Part shown: positions 32,840 to 45,225 of the stretch, piece after piece
Numbering within the stretch: the stretch's first letter is position 1
How the letters are laid out: the number at the start of each line of letters is the position of its first letter
Assembly (NCBI RefSeq): GCF_023375975.1
Contig: NC_064422.1
Coordinates: 8,423,001-8,487,000 of the forward strand
DNA from: Astyanax mexicanus
Taxonomy: Eukaryota; Chordata; Actinopteri; Characiformes; Acestrorhamphidae
DNA: 64,000 nt
Reading direction: 5' to 3'
Notes under the pieces: model-generated
Databases searched by the model: none
Seen by the model: the letters and a program-made list of their open reading frames with translations, nothing else
What the model was told of the DNA's origin: nothing
Program-made: the position numbers and the translations under genes

Positions 32840-33500
32840 AAAACGTCCTCACAAACTGACAAATTATGTACATAATTTAACTCTTTTATTCTTTCTATTT
32901 AAAGTACCAATTTTGATTAAAAAATCTAAATTGTAAGCACCTGTCCTCAAAAACTGACAAATTTTAAAACTTTACTATGCTTGTGAGGATATTTATTTAT
33001 ACAACACCTACACCTATCCCTATCCCTAACCTTAACATCAGTGACAAAACATCAATAATTTAACTCTTTTAGTTTTTCTTAGTACCAATTTTGGTAAAAA
33101 TACATAAATAAATAAATTGTGAGGAGACCAAAATGCCCTCACAAACCAACAAATTATTACAACAGTATGCTTGTGAGGACATCAGGTCAAAGCGTGCAAT
33201 CACACAAACACTCAAATGTTGGTTTTGCTATTCTTGTGAGAACCTTGTCTTCAAAGTAACTGTAGCAAATTTATACTTCACCTACCTCTATATCTAACCT
33301 TAACATCAGTAAGAAAAAGTACATAATTTAACTCTTTTAGTTATTTTTTTTAATAAAAGTATCAATTTCAGTAAAAAAAAAAAATAAATAAATAAAAACT
33401 TCCAAACGCCGAAATGTCCCCACAAACCAACAAATTATAAGGACACTAGGCTTGTGAGGACACCAGGTCCACACAAAGATACCAAAACATGCTTGCACAC
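32840..33500. repeat. degenerate tandem repeat of the GTGAGGAC/CCTCACAAA type
   Basis: Three diverged units share ATAATTTAACTCTTTTA (32872, 33055, 33323), CCTCACAAAC, CTTAACATCAGT and GCTTGTGAGGAC. Spacings of 183 and 268 bp show indels between units. The block ends in a short (CA)n at about 33495. Confidence 0.8.
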
Positions 33501-33882
33501 ACACACGGACATACACATATCTGTGCAAGATGCTCTGCACAGCCAAGCTAAATCCTCAGTGATGACTTTACCATCTCTAATGAAGTGGTCACGTCATGCT
33601 TACAGTGAAGTCCCCGGTACAGAAAACGCAGATGAATCTCAATGTCCCCTTTTATGGGTCTTGTTATTGTAACCTGTCCAAGTCATATGTCTTCTGCAAC
33701 CACAGAGTGAGCTGTTTTTGTGCCGAAGCTAAATCAAAATGAAATAATCTCACGACCGAAATGAACTCCTGATTTAAAACTGGGCTTTTTCTCTACAGAG
33801 AAAAGACCATTGATGAAATTCTTAGTCTGGGTCACTTTAGGCAACGTCTCATTCACAATGACTGAAGACACAAACCTGTTGT

Positions 33883-33922
<40 letters not shown>

Positions 33923-34504
33923 AATATATACATAATGTTTAATGGGTGTGATCATAGTATTCTAATGTATTCTAATAAGCTTATTTGACTATATTTGGAG
34001 TGGTCCTTTTTAAATGAAGTCAACATATTCTTAGGAACATATCAACAGCATGATCAATTGTGTAATACTGTAGTATTTAATATATAATATTCAGCAGAAG
34101 ATCTACAGACTTTTACGGATGACTTCTTCTTTTTAGTCAATTAATTCATTTTTTCCTCTATTTGGAGAAAAATCTTGAATCATAATCTTAAGAACTGTAA
34201 TCCAGACTATCTAAACATCTGTAACAAGCTATTACAGACCTTGTGTTCACACCAGTCAAAATACTTACACTTATTTTTTTCCCTTGTTTTGTTAGACATT
34301 TGGACGTACTTGTTGTGTCAGAGTCAAAATACTCATAAAAACTTTATTTTTGTACTTTTACTCATCATCATATGATCAGATGATGATACTGACTCTCTCT
34401 AATGGAAGTTAGGAGGTTACAGTGGACTGTGGTAGCTTTTAACCATCTCAGTGGCAAACAGATTTCTGTAATTTGATGTAAATTAAATATAAATATTTTT
34501 TTGA
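33501..34504. other. non-coding with a GT microsatellite
   Basis: Contains (GT)n at 33880-33914. No gene; the Tc1-like GTCAAAATACTTACAC text near 34256 is too short to classify. Confidence 0.4.
33880..33914. repeat. (GT)n microsatellite
   Basis: About 16 GT units with one TA interruption. Confidence 0.9.
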
Positions 34505-34732
34505 ACTGCTGCTGATGAGGCATTGCCAAGTAGCATCACAGCGCATTCGGAGGAAAACGCAGCGACTCTAGAAGTGATGAGGGGAAAGAGCTCCATCGAC
34601 TCACCCAGAGAGAGCTCTCTCTGGGCTCTGACAGCTGATGGCAAGCTGCAAGACCGGGATTCAAAACAATATGATTCTCCCGATCATAATTGCAGCGATT
34701 TAGACTGCTGGACCATTAGGCGCCCTTTCAAG
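34505..34732 (-). mobile_element. tRNA-derived SINE, minus strand
   Basis: On the minus strand it starts GGGCGCCTAATGGTCCAGCA (tRNA 5' acceptor arm and box A: TGGTCCAGCAGTCTAA) and reaches TTTTGAATCCCGGTC (box B, a decayed GGTTCGAATCC). The head is about 75 bp, tRNA-sized, but D-loop and anticodon regions are too diverged to name the tRNA. The body contains GAGAGAGCTCTCTCTGG (a palindrome), GCGACTCTAG and AGCATCACAGCGC. A 70-residue plus-strand frame is a shadow. Confidence 0.75.
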
Positions 34733-36629
34733 TGAACATTATTAAACAGTAAATTAATGCATGATTTTATTGTAAAAAAAAAAAAAATACAACAATTGGT
34801 TACTTTGTGTACACAAAACTAAGAGATAGGGCAAATTGGTACAGGCGAAGGGTGAAATAGGATTGGAATTGCCTTCTTTTTGCTGGTGATATTATCATCA
34901 TATTTTACACCATGGTGGTATGCCAGTAAGAAATATTAGAAAAATTAGAACTTTTAGAACTAGCTTTAAACATTCTAACTGCTTAGTAAATCATCAACAG
35001 CGCCTTTATTCCAGCAATCTGTCTTATTTTTAAAGTAGAGTAGAGTAAAGAGCTTTTTAGGATGAAGAACACCAGCGAGCAACACTCCATTAAAGTCTTC
35101 TCTCGCAGGCCAACAGCTCGGCCGCTCTCAAAAAGCCCTCTTCAGCCCGAGCGGAACTGGCTCTGATGAGCATCAACACCAGTTAGGCTAACAGACACTC
35201 TGGCAAACCTCAGGGGTGCCATAGAGCTGGGGAAATATTTACCCGTCAATCTTTGGGAGGGGCGTACGTTTCCTTCGTCCCCACTCGAGATGGCAAAGCC
35301 CCAGCCGAGCGGCCGCAGAGCGTGTTTATGTTTACGCCCAGGACCCCCGGCCGTCCCCCTCAGGTGAGCGGCGTCCTCCCTGATACAGTTTGTGGAGTTT
35401 GGGGAAAAATATTTTCATTAGCTCGAGCCGAGCGTAGGGGAAAAACAAACAGCAGGCCGGGGGTTCGGAGCTCGACGTCGGGGGGCTGGGCTAAAGTGTT
35501 GGGTGAGAAGTTGGACCTGAAGCTAAAGATGCAGGGATGGGGGAGGGAGGGGGTGTGAAAAGGTTGCAGAGGTTGGACGGCACTGCTGGCACTCGGGGGT
35601 CAAGGTCAGGGGTTTGAAGGCATAAATCAAAGCTGTCCGGATAATGGCGGCAGCCCCTCCTCAGGCCGAGCTTGATCAGCGAGATGGTTTGTGACTGATG
35701 TCTGGGAGAACTAGTCGCCGCCAATAACAGAGCACTGAGACGAGGGTCTGAACTGTCAGGCTGCTTCCAGAGAGGCGGGGATTCAATTTAGCTTCATTAG
35801 CTGTGCTGTATGTTAAAGCTCCACTAGGTAGGATTGAGATTTTGTGCTCATGGGCTACCCTACAGTTGCAGAGTATAATAAATGTTTCAGGTGGATTCGT
35901 TTCTCTTTCTCGTTTTCTGGCTTTCACAGACATATTCGGTCTCTTTCCAGCCTCTGCCAAAGTGTCTGTATGTTAGTTTGTAAAGAATGAGCCAGTAGTC
36001 CTTGTAGAACTGTTAGAACTAAAGGTCGGAAAGCAGGTCGCAGTTCTCGCGAGCGTTGGTCACGGCCGCCTCGGAAAACTTACAGAGTCTGGTCTGAGCT
36101 CAGAGGAGCTCCGGCACAGACACGAGAGCACCGCTATTCCACCTATTACACCTCAATGCAGCGCTGCAGTGAGTTTCAAACTGTAATTTTACTTCTTTAA
36201 AAAGATCAAAAATCAAAGAAATCCTGCCTAGTGCTGCTTTAAGTACCTGAAATAGGCTACTTTCATAAGAGTCAGTGGGATTAGATCTAACAGTGTCTCT
36301 AAACACTGAGACGAGCCATTCACACATTTAATGTTGAGTTTTGAGACACATCTGCATTTAATACACTTGGTTTTGATGTATCCGAGTATCTGGTTAATAC
36401 TGCTAGTTTACTCTTGTAATTCCACTCCTTACTAAGCTACTAAGCTTTACTTATTGTGTCATTTAGAACAACTCCTCTCCAAATGTATGGCTTTCTCTTC
36501 AACTAATCAACTCATTACTCGACCCTTTCAGAGTTTCAGAGTTTAATTTGTTAAAGCGGGCAATCCTGGGCAGAGGAGTTCCTGGACAAGGATTGAGGAA
36601 CACTGGTTCATGGTATAGCAAATAGTATA
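34733..36629. other. long non-coding stretch; GC-rich unique block 35080-35800
   Basis: No repeats recognised from 35080 to 36110. The 35240-35560 part is strongly GC/CpG-rich (for example GCCGAGCGGCCGCAGAGCG near 35306) and holds a 101-residue plus frame with low-complexity composition and no domain. Several minus-strand frames also lack motifs. Candidate regulatory region; no gene called. Confidence 0.35.
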
Positions 36630-36828
36630 TACACCCTGCGTAAGGCACGTTGTGATGCTCATTGCTATCTTAACAAAAAAAAGTGAGGTGTGTTCAGGTA
36701 AATTTCTGGCATGTTGCTATTTTGGCCTTCTTGGCTTTCCGAGCCAAGCACGGCATACTTTATGTGCCCTTAAGATACCAAAGACACACAGACACGCCCT
36801 AAATCAAGCTGCATGATAGGGCCCTATA
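36630..36828 (-). mobile_element. AGGGCCCTAT-type repeat, minus-strand copy
   Basis: The right side closes with GATAGGGCCCTAT at 36816-36828, preceded by AAATCAAGCTGCAT and ACACAGACACGCCC. The left part has ACACCCTGCGTAAGGCACG. About 200 bp of a longer family, internally deleted. Confidence 0.65.
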
Positions 36829-36855
36829 TCTTATATAGTATAATCCACAGTATAT

Positions 36856-36888
36856 AGTAGCAGTAGTAGTAGTAGTAGTAGTAGTAGT
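36856..36888. repeat. (AGT)n microsatellite
   Basis: About ten AGT units. Confidence 0.9.
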
Positions 36889-38117
36889 CAATATGCAAAC
36901 CAAATTCAGTACCTGAACAGTTTTGCAATCCATAGTAATGAAATAATAATTATTATTATTTTAAAGCATCTTTATGGGATGATCACCTAAGTCGGACTCC
37001 TGACAGGTTTTTTGAACATCAGATAAAGATGTTAAACCAATGTTTGTAGTTGGAACTGAACTCTGAACTGATGTACGTATGAAACTCAGCCATGTTCAGA
37101 GCATCTGGTCTCAATAAAAACTTCTTTTGATGAGAATTATATAAGGCACTATTCCATCACAGGCTGTGTTAGCAACGTAGCGCTAGCTAGCACATTCTGA
37201 TAATGTATTAGACCGATCTGTTCGGCTACTAATCTGTTCTCTGCACATTGAGATAAATACTCAACTTTCCTTGCGTTTTTGGAGAATCTGCTCTGTATAA
37301 GTTTATCACAGTCGTGAGTTAGACTAAGCTAATATGTTAGCAAGCGTTCCCCAGTGAGAGCGGCTCAAAGCGAGGCACGTTTCAGCAGCAGCTAACTCAG
37401 ACCTCTGCAAATATTTATCAGGCTCGCTAAACCGAGCGGCAGCGGGACCCGACAGGACGTCGGACGCAGGAGAGGCTTAAATGAGGGACGAGTGTGCAAT
37501 CGTTCACTGGACGCCATCTATGAACTTCGGCGCATCTCTTCTCGCCACGTCCTGTCATCGTCCCCCCCGCCCGCCGTCCAGCGCGCGGAGAAATGTTGCC
37601 CTTGCGGGGACTATAAAGCGTATCAATTCCGTTTTGTTCTAACCTCTGCTGATCCACTTCGCTTAGCTGCACTCCCCCGCCGTCACACTGCTGCTGTTCT
37701 CTGCCAGGATCAACAATTTTTTCATCCCTGTCTATTGACCTCCTGATGGCCCCACCCTGGAGGCCAATTTTGGTTTGGTACGGCCTTTTGACGCTTCTGC
37801 CAGGTCCTGAAAACGCTCTTTGGAGCTACGCAGGGTTTCTCAGCTCATTTCCCTCTTCATGCCTATTTTAGCGCATCTCTCTTTGTCATGTCTCTGTTTT
37901 CTCTTCTCTTTGTCTGACTCGCTTTTGGCTGTCTCGTTTAGACTACTTTTTTAATGCAAAATTGACCTAAATCTGGCCTAAATCTGGTCTTTTTCATCAT
38001 TTTTCACATTCACATTTGTGAGGTAGTGTAACCGGCGAAATACACAATAAATCCCCCCAAAAAAAAAACAACAACTAAAATCTGTATGTATCTTATACAC
38101 ACCAGTGCAGCCCGGGG
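36889..38117. other. non-coding; GC-rich unique block 37320-37860
   Basis: 37320-37860 is repeat-free and CpG-containing. Opposing frames (37427-37672 minus, 37492-37746 plus) lack motifs. Possible regulatory DNA. Confidence 0.35.
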
Positions 38118-38245
38118 CTCTATCGTACATCCTGTGCAAGATGCATTGTGATGCTCATTGCTATCTTACACCCTGTAGACAGAACAGTCTATTTTCACCT
38201 CTGCTTTGCGCCTGCACTGTTAAAATAGCGGTGCTATGTGGCTGC
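38118..38245. mobile_element. AGGGCCCTAT-type repeat, short fragment
   Basis: GGGCTCTATCGTACATCCTG, GATGCTCATTGCTATCTTAC and AAAATAGCGGTGCTATG match other family copies. Confidence 0.55.
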
Positions 38246-38261
38246 TTAAAAATGTAAAAAA

Positions 38262-38965
38262 AAATTACTTATTTTTAAATGTATAGACTATATAAATATA
38301 TTCACACCTAAGATATCCTTTCAAAAATGGTTAGACTAGAGTGTTTATGAGTTGAAAGTATAATAATATTGATGATAGTTCATTACATGGTTTATTAATT
38401 ATAACTTTGACAAAATACATGGAGAAACAGCATCAGGCGGATTTATTTTTCTTGATAATCAATAATCACACCTCTAGGATACATGTAGATACTAAAAACC
38501 TGACACTCAGAGCAGCCTATGCCTTTCAGTATTTTAATCAGGACCAATATGGCCCATAATATTCATATTCCAACTACTAACAAAACTGATTTACTCTACT
38601 AGATATTTATTTTCAGTTTATTTATTCTTTATTTATTTATTTTATTATAAAGAGTTATTTCACAAAATGATGAGAAAAACACTTTTATTTTGGACTCACA
38701 ACGAAAACTATATGCAAAAATGTAAACTTTTTGGTCTAAATAAATAAAAATGTTTAGTGGAAAATAACTACTTAGTAGACACGTGCACTAAAATAAACAC
38801 TATATAAAGTAGTGCGCACACCATACCTAGCTTTAGTTTGAGTAAAGCAGGTAGTTTCACACTTTTTCTGTGGACACTTTTGAGTCTTTATTTACTGATA
38901 TTGTTTGGTTTGAAACATCATATAAATATGTTTGAAGCACTAAAAGTAAATAATATTGGTTTAGG
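38262..38965 (+). repeat. unclassified interspersed repeat, family G copy 1
   Basis: Aligns colinearly with 55256-55865: ATTCACACCTAAGATATC, GATGATAGTTCATTACATGG, CACCTCTAGGATACATGTAG, AGTAGTGCGCACACCATACC and TAGTTTGAGTAAAGCAGGTA occur in the same order. Neither copy shows TIRs, a tail, or a coding frame. It may be a segment of a larger element or an old segmental duplication. Confidence 0.8.
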
Positions 38966-39339
38966 AAAATGTGCAAATTGCATGTTTTTTTTTTTTTTTT
39001 GTTGTTGTTAGGGGGAAAGACCTTTTTTCAACACTTAAACACAGGAATCAGTGGCGATGATAATGTCATGTGATTTACTCAGAGACCTGTGGATGTAAAT
39101 ACAATTGAGTATGTGTTTTGAACAAATAAATAGAGTTATAATGGAAGAATAAAACAAGGAACTTTGAAGGAGATCTTACTTTTTTAGCACTTTTAACACT
39201 AATTAACACTAAAATTAATTAATTCAGTCTGTATGGGACTGCGGGTGGGTGTGGCAGAAATGTGTATGTGGCGGGCGGGCGCGGGATTAAATGTTTGGAA
39301 ATATCCGATTTCACAGAATTAGAGTTCAAACGGTGTAAA
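38966..39339. other. non-coding, T-rich then GGGCGGGCGC tract
   Basis: A T run at about 38985-39000 and a GTGGCGGGCGGGCGCGGGA segment near 39268. No gene or element recognised. Confidence 0.4.
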
Positions 39340-39989
39340 CCTCACATTAAAATTTTCTGAGAGACTGTTTTTTGGGTTTTCATTGGCTGTAAGCCATAAT
39401 CATTAATAATAAAAGACTCTTAAAGACTCTTAGACTCTTAAAATCTGTGTGTAATACATCTATATGTCACGCTCTCGTCCTGCTCTGTGTCGTTTCTGTG
39501 TTTTTGTTTACTATTCCCTTGTGCTACCGTCTCCCAGAGTTTATCCCAGCGCTTTTCCATTCACATGCTCTCTCCTCTTGTCTCATTTGTAACTCCGCCC
39601 CCCTCGTTACCTGTCCAGGTGTTTGTAGTTTGCTGTGTGTGTGTTTCCTGTATATATAGTCCTGGTGTTTCAGTTTGTGTTTGTCGGTCTTTGTACTAAC
39701 CTCTGTTGTTTTGTCTATTTCCACGTTTGCGGTCTTGTTTCGCGTAGTTTATTGCCCTCGTTTATTCCTTGTTTATTCCTTGTTTATTTCTTGTCCTGTT
39801 TAATTTATTCAGTCTTGTTTTAGTTCCTCTTTTGTTTTCTTATCTACCCTCTTTGTTTGTTCTCCTCGTCTCTCGTTTGTTTAGGTTTGTTTCTTTGCTT
39901 GTTCATAAATAGTTCCACATTTTCAACTGAATTACTGAAATAATGTAACTTTGTAATGATATTCAATTTTTTTTTAGTTGCACCTGTAC
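39340..39989. mobile_element. Tc1-derived family B copy 3, split by an LTR
   Basis: 39355-39464 (TTTTGGGTTTTCATTGGCTG ... GTAATACATCTATA) and 39906-39989 (TTCAACTGAATTACTGAAAT ... AGTTGCACCTG) are contiguous in the copy at 23562-24025, so the intervening LTR is an insertion. The left terminus is missing. Confidence 0.75.
39465..39905 (+). mobile_element. LTR, family L copy 2, inserted in family B
   Basis: Starts TGTCACGCTCTCG. Like 16865-17566 it carries AACTCCGCCCC, CCAGGTGTTT, a TATA box (TATATATAG at 39651) and TCGGTCTTTGTACTAACC further on. The expected CGTGACA end is not visible, so the 3' end is decayed or deleted and no target duplication can be assigned. Several small frames are shadows. 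Confidence 0.65.
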
Positions 39990-41021
39990 ATCTAAAGATA
40001 TTTGGAAGTGAGGTCTTTGGAAATGAACTGAACATCTAAATTGTTACTTGCCTGTTTACATAAACAATTTAAAAAATTCTAGCAAATTGTGGTTTTACAT
40101 CATAAAGTCTTATCTAAGGTTCTTCCTATTTCTAAACGTGGCTCTGAGAAGAGCTTTAGGGAAGAAACAGTGGATCTTCCCTAATTAAGAAGTCTGGCTG
40201 TTGTTGCTGATCCCCGAGGCCTGTTGTGTTAGAGCATGACTGAGCGTGTGCAGAGCCGGGTAGTAACCACATCCTCGCACTGATCTCACACTCGAAACCC
40301 CCGGCTCTCCTTAACTCATGTCTGAAGGCTGCTGACCTTTCGGCGGGGGTGAACCAGAGGGCGCAGGAGGCAACATCTTGCTGTAACCAGGAGCACCTCG
40401 CAGCTCTGATTAGAAAAACAGCAGCGAGGAGAGTCTTCTCTTCTCATTCACACACATGCAAACATCCTCCTTTGTCTCACAGTCCCTTCCCTGTGTGTGT
40501 ATATGTGTAGAAGGCAGGGTTCATCAGGAGTTTAAATTGAGTGGTAATGACATTGACTGCTCGATCGCCGCCGCTCAGGGGACGTGCTTCGCCCGCAGCA
40601 ACAGGTACCAACGCATTGGACAGGTGTGATCAGAGCCCTGGGCTTTGTGTTAATTAGGCAATTTCAGTAATTAAGGAGCAAACAGGGACAGTAATGAGTT
40701 TTTCACCTGCGAGAGAAGCCCCCCCTGCGGGTCGGGGAAGCTTTATGAATCTAGAAAGACTCATAAATAGCCATTAAATCTGCAGAGAGTGGGGAAAATT
40801 GATGATTCACAAAACAGATTTGCACTACTTTCTCTGGCCAGTGGCATATCTGAAAAAAAAGAAAAGAAAAGCAAAGCAGAGTCAGCGATTTTTATTTTCT
40901 TTTGCTTTGGCTGACTGAAATAGTACTTGTTTTGTTTGTTTTTTTAATCAATCACACGCATTGTTCTGCTTTTATAGTAACACCTGGCTGCTGTACAGTA
41001 AACAGGTAAATTGATCTTCAC
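39990..41021. other. high-complexity non-coding block, strongest enhancer-like candidate
   Basis: 40150-40830 has no repeats. It contains two TAATTA cores (40651-40656, 40668-40673), CAATTTCAGTAATTAAGG text, ATAAATAGCCATTAAATC near 40766, and GC-rich linkers (GATCGCCGCCGCTCAGGGGA near 40564). Clustered homeobox-type sites in unique DNA are typical of conserved vertebrate non-coding elements; conservation itself cannot be checked here. Confidence 0.4.
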
Positions 41022-41450
41022 TGATGCATCATTGAAAAGTTACTGTATTTCAACTTTATTTCAGTAATTAAGTTCAAAATGTAAAACTCATATATTATAT
41101 ACAGTAGATGTATTCAACACAGAGGGATCTATTTTAAGCGTTCATTTATTTTATTGTTGTTGATTATGGCTCACAGCCAATTAAAAAAACAAAACAAAAA
41201 TCTGTGTCTCACAAAAAAATTATAAAGAATACTATTGAAAATCAATTGGTACTTTTTTTTGGCAGTGTGGGCAGTGTTCCAAGTCCTGCTGGGAAATGAA
41301 ATCTGCATCTCCTTTAGACTTGATAATAAAACACAGTGGATCAACACCAGCAGATGACATGTCTCTCTAAACCATCACTGATTGGTGGAAACTTCACACA
41401 AGACCTCAAGCAGTTTGGACTGTGTGTCTCTCCACTCTTCCTCCAGACTC
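41022..41450 (-). mobile_element. Tc1-derived family B copy 4, 3'-truncated
   Basis: Carries ATTGAAAAGTTACTGTATTT, GGCAGTGTGGGCAGTGTTCC, and continues beyond copy 1 into GATTGGTGGAAACTTCACAC and TCTCCACTCTTCCTCCAGAC. It stops abruptly at about 41450, where other sequence starts. Confidence 0.7.
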
Positions 41451-41589
41451 TCAATGTGTTTACTTCCTCCTTTCTCTTTATGATTTTTTTTTACATTGCA
41501 AATGTCATATTGAAGACTATATTAAAGCTATACAGGAACACATGCAGAATTATTCTGTAAATAAAAAGTCTTAAATAAACCAGACAATC

Positions 41590-41800
41590 TCTGTGTCTTC
41601 ATGAGGGAGAGTCACCTGGAATAGTTTTCTCAGCGTCTTGAAGGAAGGAGTTCCTGGAGGTGCTGAACAATAGTTGCTGCTTTTCTTTCCTTCACGCTGT
41701 GAAGCTCCAGCTCATCCCAATTAAATCACCTCAAATCACCATCTCAGTTCATCAGGTTTAGATCAGGGGATTAATGTGGAGGATTAACAATGTTTTTTAA
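41590..41800 (-). mobile_element. Tc1-like C-terminal fragment, minus strand
   Basis: On the minus strand 41690-41790 decodes to a DLNP-type block followed by DELELHSVK, then AATIVQHLQELL (near 41650), the end of a Tc1 transposase of the same subfamily as 9600-10235 and 14245-14315. Decayed, no ends. Confidence 0.65.
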
Positions 41801-42504
41801 TGTTTACTAAGTAACTGTATACATGTCTATTGATGGTTTTCTTGTATTTAATATTAATCTACAATCTACTGAATCTCGTTTTGAGTGCATTACTGTGAAC
41901 CCCTCACTATACAGAACTTCATTTGCTCAGTTTGCTCAGAGTTTAGAGTTGGAAGCTTGAGTTTGGAACCAAACCTTCAGGCTAGAGTTTTAGGTTGCTA
42001 CCATTAGATGAATGGGACTGTGGTGCTTTTCTTTAAGTCATAAATAACTGTAATGATTAATGGTCGGGTTTGAGGGGGCTGACCTCGCTGCTCGCTGAAA
42101 ATGCTTCTTAAGGTTCCTCTGTGTAATTATCCAGGGGAAAGTGCTCCATTAGGTTAATTAGCGCTACAATACCTGCGTTTCCAAATGCAGATTTTTCATC
42201 TTATCGTAGCCCATCAGCTAACACATTTATAGGCCTGTTTTCTTTTACAGTTACTCGGGGGCCGGGGCGTTTTGGGCACACTGGGAGTGAGGGAGGGAGT
42301 AGGTGGGTAATTGGACTCATCCATCTTGCTCCCTGTTTGGTCCTGAGGTCATTCGTTACAGAGTGTTTCAGAGAACGAGGAGACCTGTCCATGTTATGAT
42401 TGGATACTTTAGAATTGGTGGATTTTAGGAGATTTTGAGTTTGAGTTAGAAGCAAATGCAAAACTAGACACTAGAAGCAAATACAAAATACCTTCAGTAC
42501 ATTC
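41801..42504. other. non-coding; unique block at 42060-42400
   Basis: 42060-42400 is repeat-free with a TTAATTAGCGC core near 42156 and a G-rich CGGGGGCCGGGGCG tract near 42256. Regulatory candidate by composition. Confidence 0.35.
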
Positions 42505-42715
42505 TATTGTTGCTATTCTGAATTGATCCTGGTCTAAAATATATGATGGCAGCATCTTTTCCATTGATTTCCTAACATTTTAGGAGACTGTGGAGCTTTT
42601 TAAAGCATTATTCCTGCTGCTCCTAATACAGCTTTATTCAGTGTAGTGTTCAGATTTGCTGCTATTTGTCAATTTCAGACTAAACTCCAGCACAGCTGCA
42701 CGCAATTGCCACTAG

Positions 42716-43378
<663 letters not shown>

Positions 43379-43750
43379 ATACGGATTTATGGTATGTTCT
43401 ATTTGCTGCCATCCTGATTTGGTCCGGGTCTAAAATATGTGATTGCAGCATCTTTTTTTTCATTGATTTTCATACATTCTAGTAGAGTGTGGAGCTTTTT
43501 TCCTCAGCATTATTCCTGCTGAGGACCACTGAGAAAGAGTAGTGCCAGTCAAAGCTCCTAATACACCTTCTAAATGTTTGTGTTCTAGATGGGTTCCAAT
43601 CTTAATGCATATAAAACCGTGTTGATGGAGAAAAGGCTGCTTTCTAGGTTTAGTGGTTACTTGTGCTGATTTCTGCTGCTTGGTCGGCGATGAAGGACCA
43701 GTCAGCAGTCTGTGGAACCAGACTGAGGCAGCGTGGAGTGTGTGAGTCCG

Positions 43751-43774
43751 TGTGTGTGTGTGTGTGTGTGTGTG
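43751..43774. repeat. (TG)n microsatellite
   Basis: Twelve TG units. Confidence 0.9.
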
Positions 43775-44348
43775 GGTCCACGTGCCACAGAATCAGCACA
43801 CCTAACCAACCTCAGGAACGCCGGTGTGCTGGCCAGGAAGCAAAACAGCACTCAACCCAATTCAGCAAAAACAATGAAAACATTGAGGCTGCACCCCTGA
43901 AGATTGTTTTTGGCCAGTGAAGGCCTACTTTAGGAAACACAAGCCCACCTTTATAACATGGGTCGAGTGAAATGTATGGATTTTTATTTTCTGAGTGTGG
44001 CATACCAAATATTATTCCATATATTCAGTGTAGTGTTCAGATTTGCTGCTACTTGTCTATTTCAGACTAAAATCGGGCACAGCTGCATGCAGTTGCTACT
44101 GGTATACTCAATATATAGCTTACTGGAGGAGATAATATTGGTGTACAGTAGGCTGTGGTCAAAATGTTGAGTTTATGTTTTGCCACTAGAAGAAAATACA
44201 AGATACTGAGAGTATGCTAAATTTTCTGCAATCCTGAATTGGTCCTGAATTGGCCCTAAATTTGTCTTCAACAATGCAATGCAAAACCACATGCTGCACA
44301 CATTATTTGCCACTGGTATACTCAACGTACTTTCACTGTACATTTTTC

Positions 44349-44911
44349 TTCTTTCTTCTTAAAAAAATAAGAGACCACTTAAAAATTATGAGTTTCTTTG
44401 ATTTTACCAAATTGAAAACCTCTGGAATATAATCAAGAGGAAGATGGATGCTCACAAGCCATCAAACCAAACTGAACTGCTTACATTTTTGCACCAGGAG
44501 TGAGTAGCATAAAGTTATCCAAAAGCAGTGTGTAAGACTGGTGGAGGAGAACATGATGCCAAGATGCATAAAAACTGTCATTAAAAACCAACCAGGATTA
44601 TTCCACCAAATATTGATTTCTGAACTCTTAAATCTGTATGAATATGAACTTGTTTTCTTTGCATTATTTGAGGTCTGAAAGCTCTGCATCTTTTTTTGTT
44701 TGTTTGTTTGTTTGTTATCTCAGCCACTTTTTTTTCGGCAAATAAATGCACTAAATGACAATATTTTTATTTGTAATTTGGGAGAAACGTTGGCTGTAGT
44801 TTATAGAATAAAACAACAGTTATCATTGTATTCAAACATAAACCTATGAATAGCAAAATCAGAGAAACTGATTGAGAAACTGAAGTGGTCTCTTCATTTT
44901 TTCCAGAGCTG
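44349..44911 (+). mobile_element. MITE family C, copy 2 (longest)
   Basis: Begins AAAAAAATAAGAGACCACTT and ends AGTGGTCTCTTCATTTTTTC then CAGAGCTG before TA (44912-44913), giving an inverted GAGACCACTT/AAGTGGTCTC pair. Interior blocks are shared with the 7510 and 53889 copies. TA-adjacent ends fit Tc1/mariner-type MITEs. A TTTG run lies at about 44696-44715. Confidence 0.75.
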
Positions 44912-45221
44912 TATCTACCACATGCATCTGATTTCAGTCTGTAACGTTGCAAACATATACTGAGAAATGCCTGGATTTTTTTACACTTTACAATAAGTGA
45001 ATATTAATTAACAGTACTTATGATATAATGTTTTAACTAACTTTTAATTCACAATAGTCATTAATAACATTTTTAACTAATGTCTCAATTCATTAATAAT
45101 TAAGAAGGTTCACAACATTCCTGGGCATTAATATTGACTAATGTTTAATCATGTCTTAAATAATGTCAATTAATATTTAGTTGAGATATTACTTAACCAT
45201 TTAGCAGTTTTTGTCACTGTC
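44912..45221. other. AT-rich, TTAACTAATG-rich DNA
   Basis: 45000-45215 is full of TTAAT, ACTAATGT and CATTAATA motifs like 16614-16800 and 18452-18560, and may be a decayed element of that family. Boundaries not defined. Confidence 0.4.
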
Positions 45222-45225
45222 TTAA

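Noticed and set aside
34660..34732. True tRNA gene
   Set aside because: Head has decayed boxes and an uninterpretable anticodon region, and is joined to a SINE body.
34523..34735. 70-residue plus-strand frame (MPSSITAHSEEN...)
   Set aside because: Lies antisense across a tRNA-derived SINE.
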